Source: Liquidambar formosana
Lineage: Eukaryota; Streptophyta; Magnoliopsida; Saxifragales; Altingiaceae
NCBI GenBank assembly: GCA_039720395.1
Contig: CM077824.1
Coordinates: 18,747,046-18,811,045, forward strand
Direction: 5' to 3'
DNA length: 64,000 nucleotides
This document shows, piece after piece, positions 1 through 12,420 of this stretch (the first letter of the stretch is position 1; every line of letters starts with the position of its first letter). The notes under the pieces are model-generated. The model saw only the letters and a program-made list of their open reading frames with translations, was not told the origin of the DNA and made no database searches. A program made the translations under genes and the position numbers.

Positions 1-1708
1 GGTGATAATTTATATATCCATGTATCCATTGCGCTTCATATACCTCACTTGATTAATATATTATTGTCAATTTGCAATTCTCTATGTATTTAAATCTTTC
101 TATTTTTAGGACCCCAATTATTGTTAAGATGGCTTGTAGTTGTTATTGCATTCAACGCGTAATTTGTACTTGCCTGCTTTAAAAGCAAAAGATAATGTAT
201 TTGTATATGCACTAATTGCTTTCTCTATTGTTTTTCGTCCTCAATGTCCAAATATGATTAATGGAATGTTTTGCACCACTCGTTGCACTTACAATTATGA
301 CTCATTAATTGTGATTATTTTCTACCACATTGTTAGGAGAATGAATCGTACAGGAGTTTAAAGGAAAAATATGAAGAAAAAAAATGCATGGAATATGATT
401 CACTGAAGGCACAGTTTAATGAACTACGTACTGCATATGAGAGGCTACAACAAGTGTTCGATGATTTGCAGGCACAAAGGCAGACACATTCTCCTACTGA
501 AGCTGACATGGGATTTAGTGCCTTCGATAGTACTGAAAATACATTTACTAGTCATTTACAAGCATTTGCTGAAGTGAGTGCAAATTCTAATAGCCAGATA
601 GATGCCATTAATGTACATATATTGGAGGTTTTGCATGCCAAAAAGGCTCTTACGGCATACCTGATCCACTATTGCAGCTCGTGTAAAGGCAAGTGACCGT
701 CTGAAAAAGCCTAACTGAAACATCACTTCTCCTTTCACGACCACTAGCTTCAAGAGGTACAAATCACTTCTAGCTCTAATGGTTAAGCCAACAAACGAGG
801 ATATGGTTGTATTTCAACCAACATACTTACCATTACTATTATCCATTGCATCGTTATTTTTGGTAATTGCATATATATCCAATAAATTAACTCTTTTTAA
901 ATGCAAGATTAGCTTAGGAGACATATCAAGTATGACTGTAGTATTGCTGTACACACTCTTATACATAATTGGACTAGTTCAAACTTTAACATTTTGTATT
1001 GGTTAGTTTATTTAATAGTATCTACTATTATTTGATTACTTTAGCAACAATTCTCTCCAACTAAGTGTACTATAATTACGTAGAAAGTTTGTTTCCAACG
1101 ACGATGGGACATTCCTTGAACGAAACGATATAAAGTGTCTTCTCGTCGATGATAAATTGTCTATGGATTGTTGGATATCAAACACGATTAGATTGAATGC
1201 TGTGTGGCATTACTTATAATATAAATTATTTCCACATATGTTATCTATATTGTTTTATGCATATCCTAACATTATATATAGCTCGTAGATGTGTACTTGG
1301 TTATGCTAAGAAGTAATGCACACACTCACCCGAGTCGAAATTTCTTCATTTCTCTAACCGTAGCTGTACGTGCTTTATTTATGTATACTATTAATTATAT
1401 GCTACTTGACATATAATTTCCTAAGCCGAATACCAAACTGACCACTACATATAACATTATGTAGTAATTGGGAATCACTAATAATTACTCCACATAAGTA
1501 AATATTGCTACTTACGTGGTTGGTCTCAACAACCGTGATACAGTAAGGGTATGATTCCTTGTTCTATTTTCATAATCGGCTCAAAATGGTGGCCAATATA
1601 CGCATACTTATTTGTTTCAGGTTCTCGCTTATGATTTGCATTCCTTTTATATTAGTTTGTAAATTTGTTTTATTGGGGATATGTTCTATAACATGTTGCT
1701 CCCACTTA

Positions 1709-1710
<2 letters not shown>

Positions 1711-1778
<68 letters not shown>
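1711..1778. repeat. (AT)n microsatellite
   Basis: An uninterrupted dinucleotide run of 34 units. The open frames reading IYIYIY on both strands across it are artefacts of the repeat. Confidence 0.98.
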
Positions 1779-1780
<2 letters not shown>

Positions 1781-2185
1781 CTATAAATTATAGTATGGAT
1801 TTTTTTCATTAAAGTTTTGGTCTATATTTATCATTTTTAAAGACTTCCTTGTTTAGTCTTGGCTATTGTATCCAAATGTTTTTTTTACCATATTTATAGT
1901 TGTAAACTGATTATGTTGTGGTTATAATTTTAGGACTACATCTTACTTTCAATTGTCCATCATCAATTACAGTAGTTAATGAAGGTTCTAATTCAGTAGG
2001 AACAAAACGAAACTTATTTTGTTAAATTCATTATTGTATGCATTTTAAATTATAATAAAGCAAAATGGAGGATTGGGCAATATGGAAAAAAGCACATAAT
2101 ACATGTTGAAATTGAAGAAAGAAACACCTGAATCATCCCTTATTACATCATTTAATAATTTATTATCAAATGGTGGCACTGTGAT

Positions 2186-4667
2186 TGTGATAACCCAAAC
2201 ATTTGCCACCCTAATTATCAATTGATTTATATAACTATTAACTTTATTATTATTGTGATTATTATTATTTTTATTATTGTTGTTATCATTATTATAATTA
2301 TTATTAATATTTATCATTATTTAATCACCAAAACTTTAGGATATATAGCAAAATTACCAATTTATCATAATAATAGGATTAATGATGTAATTAATTCTTA
2401 GGATGAGGTCATGCTTACATGGGGAGGCGAGAGGTGGCAATATTCTAAAAATTGCTGACTTGTAGAGAGAGTGAAAAAAAAAAAAAAAACAAACAAACAA
2501 ACAAGTTACGTTTACTTAGGAATTAAGAGAAGTGTTTGCTTGAGGATTAAGGGATAAGGAAGAATCTTAAGCAATAAATGAGAAGAAGATTTCATTAACT
2601 TGAGGAGTTTTAAAAGGCAGATGTTCAGCACATTTTCGTGCTACATGAATTAGAAAGAGAGAGTAATGAAAATAGAGAAATAGAGAGAGAAAAAAATGAG
2701 AAAGAAGGGAGTTCAAGTAAAGAAATTTTTAAAGTATTCTTCTACAAACTTGAGGTGAGATTTCTCATCATTGAATGATGTAATAATGATTTTAAAAGTT
2801 TCATGAGAATTAGCTAGTGTTTGAATGAGTTTTGAAGTTTCAAGAAAACATTAATGGCTTCCTTAATACTTTGTTTGAATATTTATTCGTGTAGGTTTCA
2901 TGAAACCCTACAAATTTTTACCAGTCTCATTACATTATAAAGAAGCTATTGTATAAAAACGAGGCATTGAAACCTTGTAGATTTAGAGAAAGAAATACCA
3001 AAACCAAAACCATAAATTTCTAAAACTGTACAAATGGGTAGCTTATTTCATTTTTCTGATATTTTTATAATATTCTACATGAAAAGTTAAGCAAAATGGG
3101 CTTTTTAATCATTTAAAAAGGTTGAGAAATGAATTAGTTATGAATTTTTAAAGTTTTGATAAATTATTGAAACAAAAACGCAAATAGCAGCTATAATTTG
3201 CTTTGCATGGGAAAGAAAATGGATAGTTGATTAGGTGTGGTAGGGTGCACTATAAGCCACGTGTACCCTAGTGGGCCCTCATTAGGTGTTAAAAATATTT
3301 TTAAAAATCTTATAAAAATATTAGAAACTTATGTTTATAAGTTTGTAACCATTTGAGTATGATAACACAGGTTTCAAAAATTGGGAGATTTTAACCCTTT
3401 TGTGTAGTTTGTTTTCAAACTTTAACTACCTCAAATAAAGTGTATTGAATTCCGATTTAGTCACCGTTTGAACCATTAGATTCATATCAACAAAATCTAC
3501 ATAAGGGTGTTGTGAGGCAAAATGAATATTTTTATTTTTGAATATCATTTTATTCACTTGTAAAAATAACCACTTTACCTCTACCTACTAAAAATAGTTC
3601 AAATAGATTCCAAATTGAATTTTGTTTGAACTTATGAGATTTTTATGAGAAGTAGAACACTTTAGGGACTTTTTATTAGTATTTCTATGATGTCATTATA
3701 GTTCTCATATTTTTGTATTTGTAATATAGCCATAAGTTTATGAAAAATTTCAAATTATCCCAAACTGAATATTTGGCATTAAGAATTATATTGAGTAGTT
3801 TGACTTAGATTGTTAATTGTAGTAAAATATAGTATGAATGATAATGCTTGAGCATTCATATTCATAATTTATAATGGGAATGGATATGAAAATACTATTG
3901 AGGTTAATTTGCATATGTGCATGAAATTATCATCTATATATTGAGCTCCATGATAATTAATACATGTACTAGCATGTATGAATCTATTATATGATATGTT
4001 TATGTGAAGTTGCTTATACTTGTAACTGAGATTGAAATGTTGAGATGTTGAGATAAGACGATCGAGTTGAGAAAGCCTGACAGTTAGTGCACTAATATGC
4101 TACTCCATTTTTTAGGGCAAGAGGCCAGTGAAATAGTATACACACAGAATGAGAGGTATGTGCTGTGGTTATAGACAGTGTATCATGTATAAGTAGACAG
4201 GTATATTGTGATTATTTTTTTTTGCAGGTTACGAGAAGCAACAAATGTACAGGTACGTGCGAATATTATATGCGAGAAAGACATTATTGACTTATGAATA
4301 TTACAAAACACTTGTCTATGCATGATAAATCATATTAGACTCATGTTGATTGTTCATGGATGAATTATCTCACTGAGCTGTGGTTTGCTCATCATTTTAT
4401 TAATAAATAATTTTCAGGATTTGGAAATTTGTGAGCAGTTGAGGAAACATGGGAGAAGGAGCTTGCTATTTAGAATTGGCATCTATTTTGTTTTATTCAA
4501 AGAATGTAATTTGGGAACTTGTATATTATGTAATATCGAACAATAATGTTCTGTAATAAGTTATGCAATATTTGTCAGAATGACTTCGCTTGGTGAATGT
4601 ATGGGTAAGGTTTCTAAACTGTCACCTCTACATTAGGCTTAAGTAAGGCTATTTTTGGGGCGTGACA
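2186..4667 (+). mobile_element. Solo LTR, 2.48 kb, Ty3/gypsy-like termini
   Basis: Begins TGTGATAACCC and ends GGGGCGTGACA, the terminal style I associate with large plant Ty3/gypsy LTRs. It is flanked by GTGAT (2181-2185) and GTAAT (4668-4672), a 5-bp target duplication with one change. The inverted copy of the surrounding Ulp1 sequence near 6865 is uninterrupted and shows the empty site. No ORF of note lies inside. No second LTR, primer-binding site or polyprotein is present, so it is a solo LTR left after LTR-LTR recombination. The superfamily is inferred from the termini only. Confidence 0.8.
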
Positions 4668-4764
4668 GTAATAGTTTTAGATATAGAACGGGAGGAATGG
4701 TAGGTTTTCTCTTCTGATTTTTATTCCGTCTATATTAGTCTGGAAATTTCGTTTATATTAGTTT

Positions 4765-5290
4765 GAAATATTTGTTGTGGTAAGTTGTTGTCAGATTTGT
4801 GCATCGTGGATTCCCATATGGTTTTGGCAAACAACTGTTTGCATCCAAGATATCTACGCACGTGGACCAATTGTATTGTAAGTTATCAGGTATGCATATG
4901 AAAAGGAATCACATGCATAATGGCTGGTTGCATATAATACGCATCAATTTCTTCCCAATTCTTCTGTGAAGAGCTATTGTTTCAAGTTTATATGCCCGTA
5001 ATTGCAGCCAATCATTGAATGTTGTTAATTGCTGACAAACCAATGAAATCTTTTATTTGGTTGGACTCATTGCCAATAGCTATTCATAGAAGAATTGGGA
5101 AGAAATTTATACGTAATATATGCAACCAGCCATTATGTATGTGATTTCTTTTCATATGCATACATGATAACTTACAATACTATTGGTCCACGTGCGTAGA
5201 TATCTTGGATGCAAACAGTTGTCTGCCAAAACCATATGGGAATCCACGATGCACAAATCTGACAACAACTTACCACAACAAATATTTCAA
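4765..5290. repeat. Intra-arm hairpin of Ulp1 exon sequence
   Basis: Within the left Ulp1 copy, 4765-4968 is a near-perfect reverse complement of 5085-5290, with a loop of roughly 120 bases. The inverted piece sits where the right copy has ordinary intron sequence, so it is an extra partial copy. A transcript through this region would fold into a stem of about 200 bp. Confidence 0.8.
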
Positions 5291-5829
5291 CCCAAATTTA
5301 CTCGTACGCTTGTAACCGTTGACACGAGTTTACTTTTGTCAGAATATGTGAACAACTATTGTAATGTATAAATTTATGTGTTCCCTTCTAACACCTTTTT
5401 CATCTACAAGGGCGACTGTGGCATTTACATGCTTGCGTATATTGTATGTCATGCGGCTATAGGGAGTATTATTACATTTTCCTAGGTTGTTTTATTTAGA
5501 TAAAGTTTTTTTTTTCTTATATTAATACTTGATATATTGTTATATTATAAGTATAACCTAATTCACGTTATGTTGTAAGATGACATTCAATGCATGCGCC
5601 ATAGCATTCTATTGGAGCTGTTGAATAAAACACTATTGTCGAATCCTTGATAGGACATGCATTCAATCACTACATGGTATCAGTCTATGAAATCACTTGA
5701 TCACTTGTTGTACATAATAAATAAGAACTTTCCAGAGTCTTTGATTATGATGAACTTCCATAATGAAGGAATGTACCTACGCTTCATATATCTCTAACTT
5801 TCTTCTTATAATGTGTAAGCGTTGTGGTT

Positions 5830-7740
5830 GAATGTTAGGAATGTTAGGTACATTCCTTCATTCTGGAAAGTTTATCCTAATCAAGAAGGATTCTGGAAAG
5901 TTCTTATTTATTACATACAACAAGTGATCAAGTGGTTTCGTAGACTGATACCAAATATTTACATTGAGAGAAAGCCTTATCATGGATTCGGCAATAGTGT
6001 TCCATTCAACAGCTCCAATAGGATGCGATGGCGAATGCATTAAATGTTATCCTACAACATAATGTGAATTAGGTTATACTTATGATATAATAGTATATAC
6101 GGTATTGATATAAGGAAAAAAAAATCTACATAAGACAACCTGGGAAAATATAATAATATTCCTTATAGTTGCATGACATACAATATACGCAAGCATGTAA
6201 ATGCCATAGTCGCTCCTATAGATGAAAAAGGCGTTAGAAGGGAACACATAAATTTATACATTACAATAATTGTTCACATATTCTGACAATAGTAAACTCG
6301 TATCAATGGTTACGAACGTACAAGTAATTTTGGGTTGAAATATTTGTTGTGGTAAGTTGTTGCTAGATTTATGCATCGTAGATTCCTATATGGTTTTGGC
6401 AAACAAACATTCGCATCTAAGATACCTACACACATGGTCGAATTGTATTGTAAGTCACTAGATATGCATATGAAAAGAAATCACATGCGTAATGACTGGT
6501 TGCATATAATACGCACCAATTTTTTCCCAATTCCTCTGTGAAAAGTTGTTGACAATGAGTCAATCAAAATAAAAGATTTCATTGATTTGTTAGTAATTAA
6601 CAACATCTAATGATTAGCTGCAACAACCGGCATATAAACCTGAAACAAGGCAATATGCGTAAATTAGAATGGAAATCATAAGAGAAAAATTTGGGCATTT
6701 AAATAAAGTTAAAATGACTAGCAGCTCCCATATAAAATAAAGTTATCCTAATTGGGAACAAAAATGCTATAGAACAGATCCCACATAAATGAAATTTAAA
6801 CTAATATAAATGGAATGCAAATCAAAAGAGAGAACCTACCATTCCTCCCGTTCTCTATCTAAAACTATCATGGTGCCACCATTTGAAAATAAATTATTAA
6901 AAGATGTAACAAGGGATGATTTAGGTGTTTATTTCTTCAATTTCAACATATATTATGTTCTTTTTTCCATATTGCCCATTCCTCCCTTTTGCTTCATTAT
7001 AATTTAAAATGAATACAACAATGAATTTAACAAAATAAGCTTCGTTTTGTTCCTACTGAATTAGAACCTTCATTAACTACTGCAATTGGTGATGGACAAT
7101 TGAAATTGAGATGTAGTCCTAATATATGTACATCAACGGCATCTATCAGGCTACTAGCATTTGCATTCACTTCTGCAGATGCTTGTGAATGGCTAGTAAA
7201 TGCATTTTCAGTACTATCAAAGGCACTAAATTCCATGTCAGCTTCAGTAGGAGAATGTGTATGCCTTTGTATCTGCAAATCATCGAATGCTTGTTGTAAC
7301 TTCTCATATGTAGTACGTTGTTCATCAAACTGTGCCTTCAGTGAATCGTATTCCGTACATTTTTTCTCATATTTTTCCTTTAAACTCCCGTACGATTCAT
7401 TCTCCTAACAATGTGGCGGAAAATAGTCACAATTAATGAGTCATAACTATAAATGCAACGAGTGGTGCAAAACATTCCATTAATCATATTTGGACATTGA
7501 AGATGAAAAATAATAGAGAAAACAATTAGTGCATATGCAAATACATCATCTTTTACTTTCAAAGCAAACAAGTACAAATTACCCGTTAAATGCAATAGCA
7601 ACGACAAGCCATCTTAATAGTAATTAGGGTTATTAAAGTAGAATGATTCAAATACATATAGAATTGTAAATTCACAATAATATATTCATCAAGTGAGGTA
7701 TATGAAGCGCAATGAATACATGGATATATAAACTATCACC
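5830..7740 (-). pseudogene. Ulp1 (C48) cysteine peptidase-like gene, right copy, broken
   Basis: Read on the minus strand, this copy has the same coiled-coil piece (about 7350-7130) running directly into the tail that ends in a stop at 7027. The His region is near 6612, followed by an in-frame TAG (6607-6609). The active-site segment near 6220-6170 reads SDYGIYMLAYIVCHA: the catalytic Cys codon has become Tyr (6206-6208, TAT on the minus strand). It lacks the 1.3-kb segment (632-1930) that the left copy carries between coiled coil and tail. The change in the nucleophile, the stop after the His and further stops make it dead. Confidence 0.6.
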
Positions 7741-8599
7741 CAATTTTTAACACCAACTGTTTTGTCTAACCTGATCAATAATGATATCCCATTCCTTATG
7801 GGATGACAACATGTAAGAGCATATTGGATAATTAGATCCCCAAAAATGTATAAAATATCAATGAATTTTTAACATGTTTTAGGTATTCTCTCCTTAAGGA
7901 TTATCTCCCATTCCTTAAGGGAATTAAACATGTCGATAAATACGGGTTATAATAAGGGTAAAGTGTACACCAATTTGAGGATCGATCAATTATGAAAGTT
8001 ATATACACAAACATTAAGAATATTAGGAGGGAATATACAAGAGATATATGGGTGATGTGATGTTTTTTGCAGTTAAAGAAATAGAATCCCCACAAAAGTG
8101 GCAAAGATTGCTTTAGTATTTATAGAAAGCCAAGGATGTTTTTAACAACAAGTTACATACTTCTGGAAACGAATATTCGAAACAACAATAAATTTATTAA
8201 TATTTACATTGTACATACATTGCAATTTCCCTAGTCCAACAATGCGTACGACTCTATTATTACATCATCTCTTGATTCTTTATTTGTTGGCAAGATGACG
8301 TTGATCACCTGTTCAATTAAAGTTGGGAATGTCAAAAACAATTATATATGATTATGTAAAGCGATTGCTATAGGCCTCAAGTAGTACAATTATAAATGAG
8401 ATTACAAACGAATACCTAATTTTATTAGGGTAAATAACTATCGCACACATGGTTATTAAGTCGATGTCTATAATTGACACAATTAAAGACAATAGGTACC
8501 CACCCATGGCTATACACAAATTATCTCACAAATGCTTAGTAAAACTAAAAGTAGCATCACAATTATTTCACATATTTAATAAGAATACATACTTCCTTA
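7741..8599. other. No gene recognised
   Basis: AT-rich sequence between the Ulp1 inverted repeat and the plant-mobile-domain pseudogene. The longest open frame (minus, 7901-8104) has no recognisable motif. It may be flanking or intronic sequence of the same transposon. Confidence 0.5.
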
Positions 8600-9480
8600 C
8601 AACCTTGAGCTCCAATGAAAATATTTGACACCTTCTTCTTTACAAGGTACCCATCTATATCTCAGTTTCTCATACGAGGCCATAATGGTATAGACTAGTC
8701 ATCAAATCCAATGGTGTGCTCAGGTGACCAAATCTGTATAAATATTACTATGTAAGTCAGTGTGCTATAATCCTTGTAGAATTTGATTAAAATAACTTAA
8801 AAGATAATACTCTTGGTAGTATACCTGAAGCAATGCAAGTGCATTCCTGAATATATATCTCACTCTGGTTCGCCTTTGTTGTTAAATCCTTGACAGCATT
8901 TTTTATATCATCAACCAAAAAATCATACACTGTTCTACCCCATCCATAGTCAGCACATTCTGTTAGTGTATCTAACAACTTAAAAAAATGGGAATGTATG
9001 CCCTTGCTTGTTAAAGGAAAAAGAAAAAAAGAAGAAGCACAACTAATATAAAGTCTAAGAAAATGGTCATCCGCGTCAGTACATTTCTCTAGTAACTTCT
9101 TCAAATCTGCCATTTTTCGTTTCCTTCCTTTATTAACACACTCTGAAAGTAGAGTATGTAATGTGGACCCCATGACATCACTAAACACATTAATATACTT
9201 CCCACCAACCCTCAAACCCAATATAATGGCAACGTCATGTGGTGTGAAAGTAACAAAATTGCCTCTTCGTGTGAATCCAACTTTTTCCCCACCCCAATTC
9301 TTTACAAGTGTAGCCAGGAGAGATTGGCAAATTTACATATTTAGGATTTGCAACAAACACTTGAAGGGTGAGTTGGACACTTTTTCACGTTGTCTGTTTG
9401 TAAGATTACCATTTATAGTCTTCATGACATCTAAGGCACATACATGCTTGAATCGAAACTACAAAAAACACAAACATAAC
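8600..9480 (-). pseudogene. Plant mobile domain / DUF1985-like protein, broken
   Basis: The main open stretch runs 9221-8787 (144 codons) and continues upstream in the same frame to about 9335 without needing its internal Met. It reads GFTRRGNFVTFTPHDVAIIL followed by GLRVGGKY, then later HSHFFKLLDTLTECADYGWG and a tail IYIQECTCIASGILPR. This pattern, FTPHDVA..LGLRV and a WG-containing helix, is typical of PMD/DUF1985 proteins carried by MULE and related plant transposons beside Ulp1 genes. An in-frame TAA near 9336-9338 separates it from an upstream segment (LTNRQREKVSNSPFKCLL). Weaker continuation (IWSPEHT) is visible near 8730. I see no intact start, so I call it a pseudogene fragment of the transposon that also supplied the Ulp1 copies. 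Confidence 0.6.
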
Positions 9481-9654
9481 ATTTGATTATTAAGTACATA
9501 TAAAGCATTAGATACTAACAATCAACGATAGTAATAGAATATAATCTATGAATAAGTTTTTATTCTACTTTGTTCACATACATTTATTCTACGCTTTTTG
9601 CTTTGTGCTCTCATCTTACAAGTAAGCTACAACCAACAAACAATAGTAGACGAG

Positions 9655-10817
9655 TGTGTGGGGGGTTTTTTGTCGCTGCGCATTCTTACTCGTGGACTGT
9701 TGTCGCTGCGCGTTCTTACGCGTGGACTGTTCCCCCCCCACTTGAAGGAATTGTTTGTTTGTCCCACATCGGAATGTGGGCGCTTCCCACCCTACCATGT
9801 TAACCTGAGCATAGGCGAAGGGTGTACCACTACTTCTAGTGGTACACCCTTCGCCTACACTCAGGCTAACATGGCAGGGTGGGAGGCGCCCGCAAGTGAA
9901 GAACGTGTGGGACAAATAAACAATACCTTTAAGTGAGTGTGGTATATGCTAAGAATGGCGGGAATGCCCCTCACCGAAAAGGCGCCTTTTTGTGTGGGGG
10001 TTTTTTTTCGCTGCGCATTCTTAGGCATGGACTGTTCCCCCCCCATTTGAAGGAATTGTTTGTTTGTCCCACATCAGAATGTGGGCACCTCCCACCCTGC
10101 CATATTAGCCTGAGCGTAGGCGAAGGGTGTTCCAACACTATTATATTAAGTGTTGATGACGGAGCTTACTCTCTCGCCTGGACCTGCAATCACAAGCTTG
10201 GAAAAAGAGTCAGAGGGTAGGCCAAGGTGGGTTTTGGCCAAGCCTTCTCCAAAGCTTAAGTCAGAAGCTATTTAGGGAGAATGAGGCAAGGAAGAAGATG
10301 AATTTCAGAGAATTAGGGTATTGTAGCTTACCACATTTGGCTGTATCGTATTCTTTTTATACCCACCTGTACGGACTGACCATGTGAGGTCAGGTAACTG
10401 CCTTGGTTAGGTCAAATTTGACCATGGTTTACCAATAACCGTCTGACCATGGTTTATTGATCGTGGTTAGGCATGGAACCATGGTTCCTGATAACCGCTG
10501 TGTTAGGAATTACAGCTGCTGTGACAGTTTTGGACTGTAGTAGGATTTGGATTATAGTGTGAGTCATAGGACAGATGTCCCGAGCTGAATGTTAGTCCCC
10601 GAGCTGAGAGATCACATGGTTTGCAACAGGTCCCACCGTGTTACATTAACCACGTGTCAAATATTGTGGTTCAACTCTTTGGCCCGAACTGGATCGTGGG
10701 GGGTGGATCACGTGTGTTGTAATTGGCTTGGTTAAATTGCCTTTGCCATGTGTCAGTGTTTCTGGCTTGAGCTCTCTACCCTGAGATAGATCCTCGGTTT
10801 AGAGATATTCCCACACA
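9655..10817 (-). mobile_element. LTR-like unit D with 5-bp target duplication
   Basis: Termini are TGTGTGGGGGG (9655) and ATTCCCACACA (ending 10817), flanked by ACGAG on both sides (9650-9654 and 10818-10822). No coding capacity is seen. Its minus-strand start, TGTGTGGGAATATC, resembles the start of solo LTR B at 15587, and both carry repeated CCATGGT/CCATAGT motifs, so they are probably relatives; that is why I orient D on the minus strand. It contains the hairpin module at 9747-9925 and a further single arm at 10040-10127. The flanking host sequence is itself locally duplicated (about 9578-9654 against 10862-10975). Confidence 0.65.
9747..9925. repeat. Long hairpin module with third half-copy downstream
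   Basis: Arms of about 80 bp are inverted around a four-base loop at 9833-9836. The innermost 12 bp each side (9821-9832, 9837-9848) pair perfectly. A third copy of one arm lies at 10040-10127. Just upstream, a CGCTGCGC..GTGGACTGTT module is tandemly repeated at 9672-9730 and appears again near 10008. The arms contain TCCCACATCGG, but no TATA follows at snRNA-gene spacing. Confidence 0.8.
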
Positions 10818-10822
10818 ACGAG

Positions 10823-11572
10823 TATAATCCACGAATGTGTAATAGCCATAATAAACTTTAGTTGTTCACATACATTTTTTGGCGACTTCGGTTTTCTTTG
10901 TGTTTGTTTTTTATTTTGATCCTTCATCGTATGAGTAAGCTACAGCCAACCAATAATAGTAAACGAATATGTGTGCATTAATTAACACAAAGAAGTTACG
11001 ACTGCTAAAGGAAAGTATACACTCGAGAATTAACACAAGGAGTCTAGTTGTTTGTAATCAAAAGGTCAATATTGCCAGAAGTATGTGCTATTAGTGAGTT
11101 ATTAGTAAAGGTTATAAAGAATGCAACTGAAATTTAATATTTAACAAGTTAAATTCAACACCAACAAATTCAATTAATAAGGGTACAAGATGACCCAAAA
11201 AAGAAGAAGCATAAGAAATAAAATTCAAAATGTTTACTATAATTCTACCTCATCAAAAACTCATAGAATACTACAAAAGTACATCAGAAAATTAAAATAA
11301 ATAAAACCTTGAAAGATGCACCCATTTTTTATCCATTGTGACCAATCACTAGTGGCCCACTAGCTAACTACTTACTACGTCAACCCAGCATCCATATAAT
11401 TTGAAGGGCAAAGCATAAAGAATTCCAAAAAATGCAAAAGCTTAAACCTTGCACATGGGATCCTTGCAATTGCACATAGGATCCCTATATTTTTTTTCCA
11501 ATTAACACTAAATCAACCCAAAATTTATTTATGTATCAAAGCAAATATTCCAGAATATAAAGGGGGGCTTGT
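10823..11572. other. No gene recognised
   Basis: AT-rich sequence. 10862-10975 repeats, with divergence, the host sequence just left of unit D. Nothing else is recognised. Confidence 0.5.
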
Positions 11573-12290
11573 TTGATAATGAGACGGATACGTGTAGGCG
11601 AATGTAGGCCTGATTTGGTTACGTTTATTGTGTTATTTCATTGGTTTTGTACGATTGGGATACCGAAGGAAGTGTTTGCAATGGGTTTGATGTGGAAAGG
11701 TTGTTTGCTGAATGTGGTTACGTATAGTACTTTGATTGATATATACTGTAAAATGGGAGACTTGAGTATAGGTTTTAAGGTTTTTAGAGATATGAATGAG
11801 AATGGAGTGTCGCCAAATTTGGTATCTTTTACGTCTTTGATTGATGGGTATTGTAAAGTTGGTGATTTAGAGGTTGCATTTAAGTTATATGAGAAAATGA
11901 TAAAGTGTTTTATTTTGCCAAATGTGTTTACTTATACAGCTTAATTGATGGATGTTGGAAAGGGCTGGGGGTTTGTTTTGAAAATGTTAGAAGATGGGGT
12001 TGAGCCTAACATGTTTGTCTATACTTCAATGATAAATGGACACTTTAAAAAAGGTAATTTTGATGATGTTGCAAAGTATTTGAGCATAATGCACAAACAG
12101 GGGATCATGCTTGATATAGCAGCATATGGGGTTGTTGTATCAGGTCTTTGTAATAGTGGTAGGTTAGATAGGGCAATAGAGGTTATGGAAGATTTGGTGA
12201 AAAGTGGATTGGCTCTTGATAAGATGATGTTGACAATTCAGTACCATGGCATGTATTTCAAAACCCCAAAATTTATAATGCAAAATTGAA
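11573..12290 (+). pseudogene. Pentatricopeptide repeat (PPR) protein fragment
   Basis: Frames 11573-11944 and 11945-12289 contain tandem 35-residue PPR units: VVTYSTLIDIYCKMGDLSIG, then LVSFTSLIDGYCKVGDLEVA, then VFTYTA, and after the break MFVYTSMINGHFKKGNFDD and IAAYGVVVSGLCNSGRLDRA. PPR proteins bind organellar RNA. The fragment is intronless, as PPR genes usually are, but has only about six units, no targeting peptide, and frame breaks around 11940-11985. It stops at 12289 in unrelated sequence. Typical plant PPR proteins are two to three times longer. It is a truncated pseudogene of a Rf/PPR-P-like family member; the subfamily is uncertain. Confidence 0.8.
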
Positions 12291-12420
12291 AAATGGTAAA
12301 CCCTAGAAAAAAAAAACACACAAAAAACCCTAAAAAAAAAAGAAGTCAACTTCAAATCCAAAACAATCGAAATAGGGTAAAGTAGATTGACATTTAGGAG
12401 ATGTTGACAACACGTTGGGA

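Larger units (their letters stand above)
120..5500 (+). pseudogene. Ulp1 (C48) cysteine peptidase-like gene, left copy, broken
   Basis: Seen: a charged, coiled-coil-like piece beginning EYDSLKAQFNELR (388-700); a basic piece RVKASDRLKKPN near 680-715; FLERNDIKCLLVDD near 1115-1160; a tail ending at 2023; a segment YMPVIAANH at 4989-5015 followed by a TGA and then a DSL; and GDCGIYMLAYIVCHAA at 5411-5458. Family knowledge: Ulp1/C48 peptidases use His, Asp and Cys; here the His is at 5013-5015, the Asp lies in DSL near 5070 and the Cys codon is 5417-5419. The codon after the His, usually Trp, is a stop. Stops, frameshifts and the solo LTR make it non-functional. Inference: it derives from a transposon-borne Ulp1 gene (MULE type) rather than a cellular deSUMOylase. 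Confidence 0.6.
1..7740. repeat. Large imperfect inverted repeat built from two Ulp1-like gene copies
   Basis: The plus-strand sequence from 1 to about 5795 is matched, in reverse complement, by 7740 down to about 5830. The symmetry centre is near 5800. Matched landmarks are the coiled-coil coding piece (388-630 against 7350-7130), the segment 1931-2180 against 7110-6868, the segment from 4668 against 6867 downward, and the peptidase active-site segment (about 5400-5450 against 6225-6170). The left arm is longer because it carries a 2.48-kb solo LTR and about 1.3 kb (632-1930) missing from the right arm. The left arm already matches at base 1, so it may extend beyond the window. The arms are diverged by many substitutions, so this is not a recent duplication. 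Confidence 0.85.

Noticed and set aside
1559..1809. Open frames on both strands reading IYIYIY
   Set aside because: They are translations of the (AT)n microsatellite at 1711-1778.
9757..9790. TCCCACATCGG as a plant snRNA/7SL upstream element
   Set aside because: No TATA box at the required spacing and no recognisable snRNA or 7SL sequence downstream; the motif sits inside a hairpin of a repeat.
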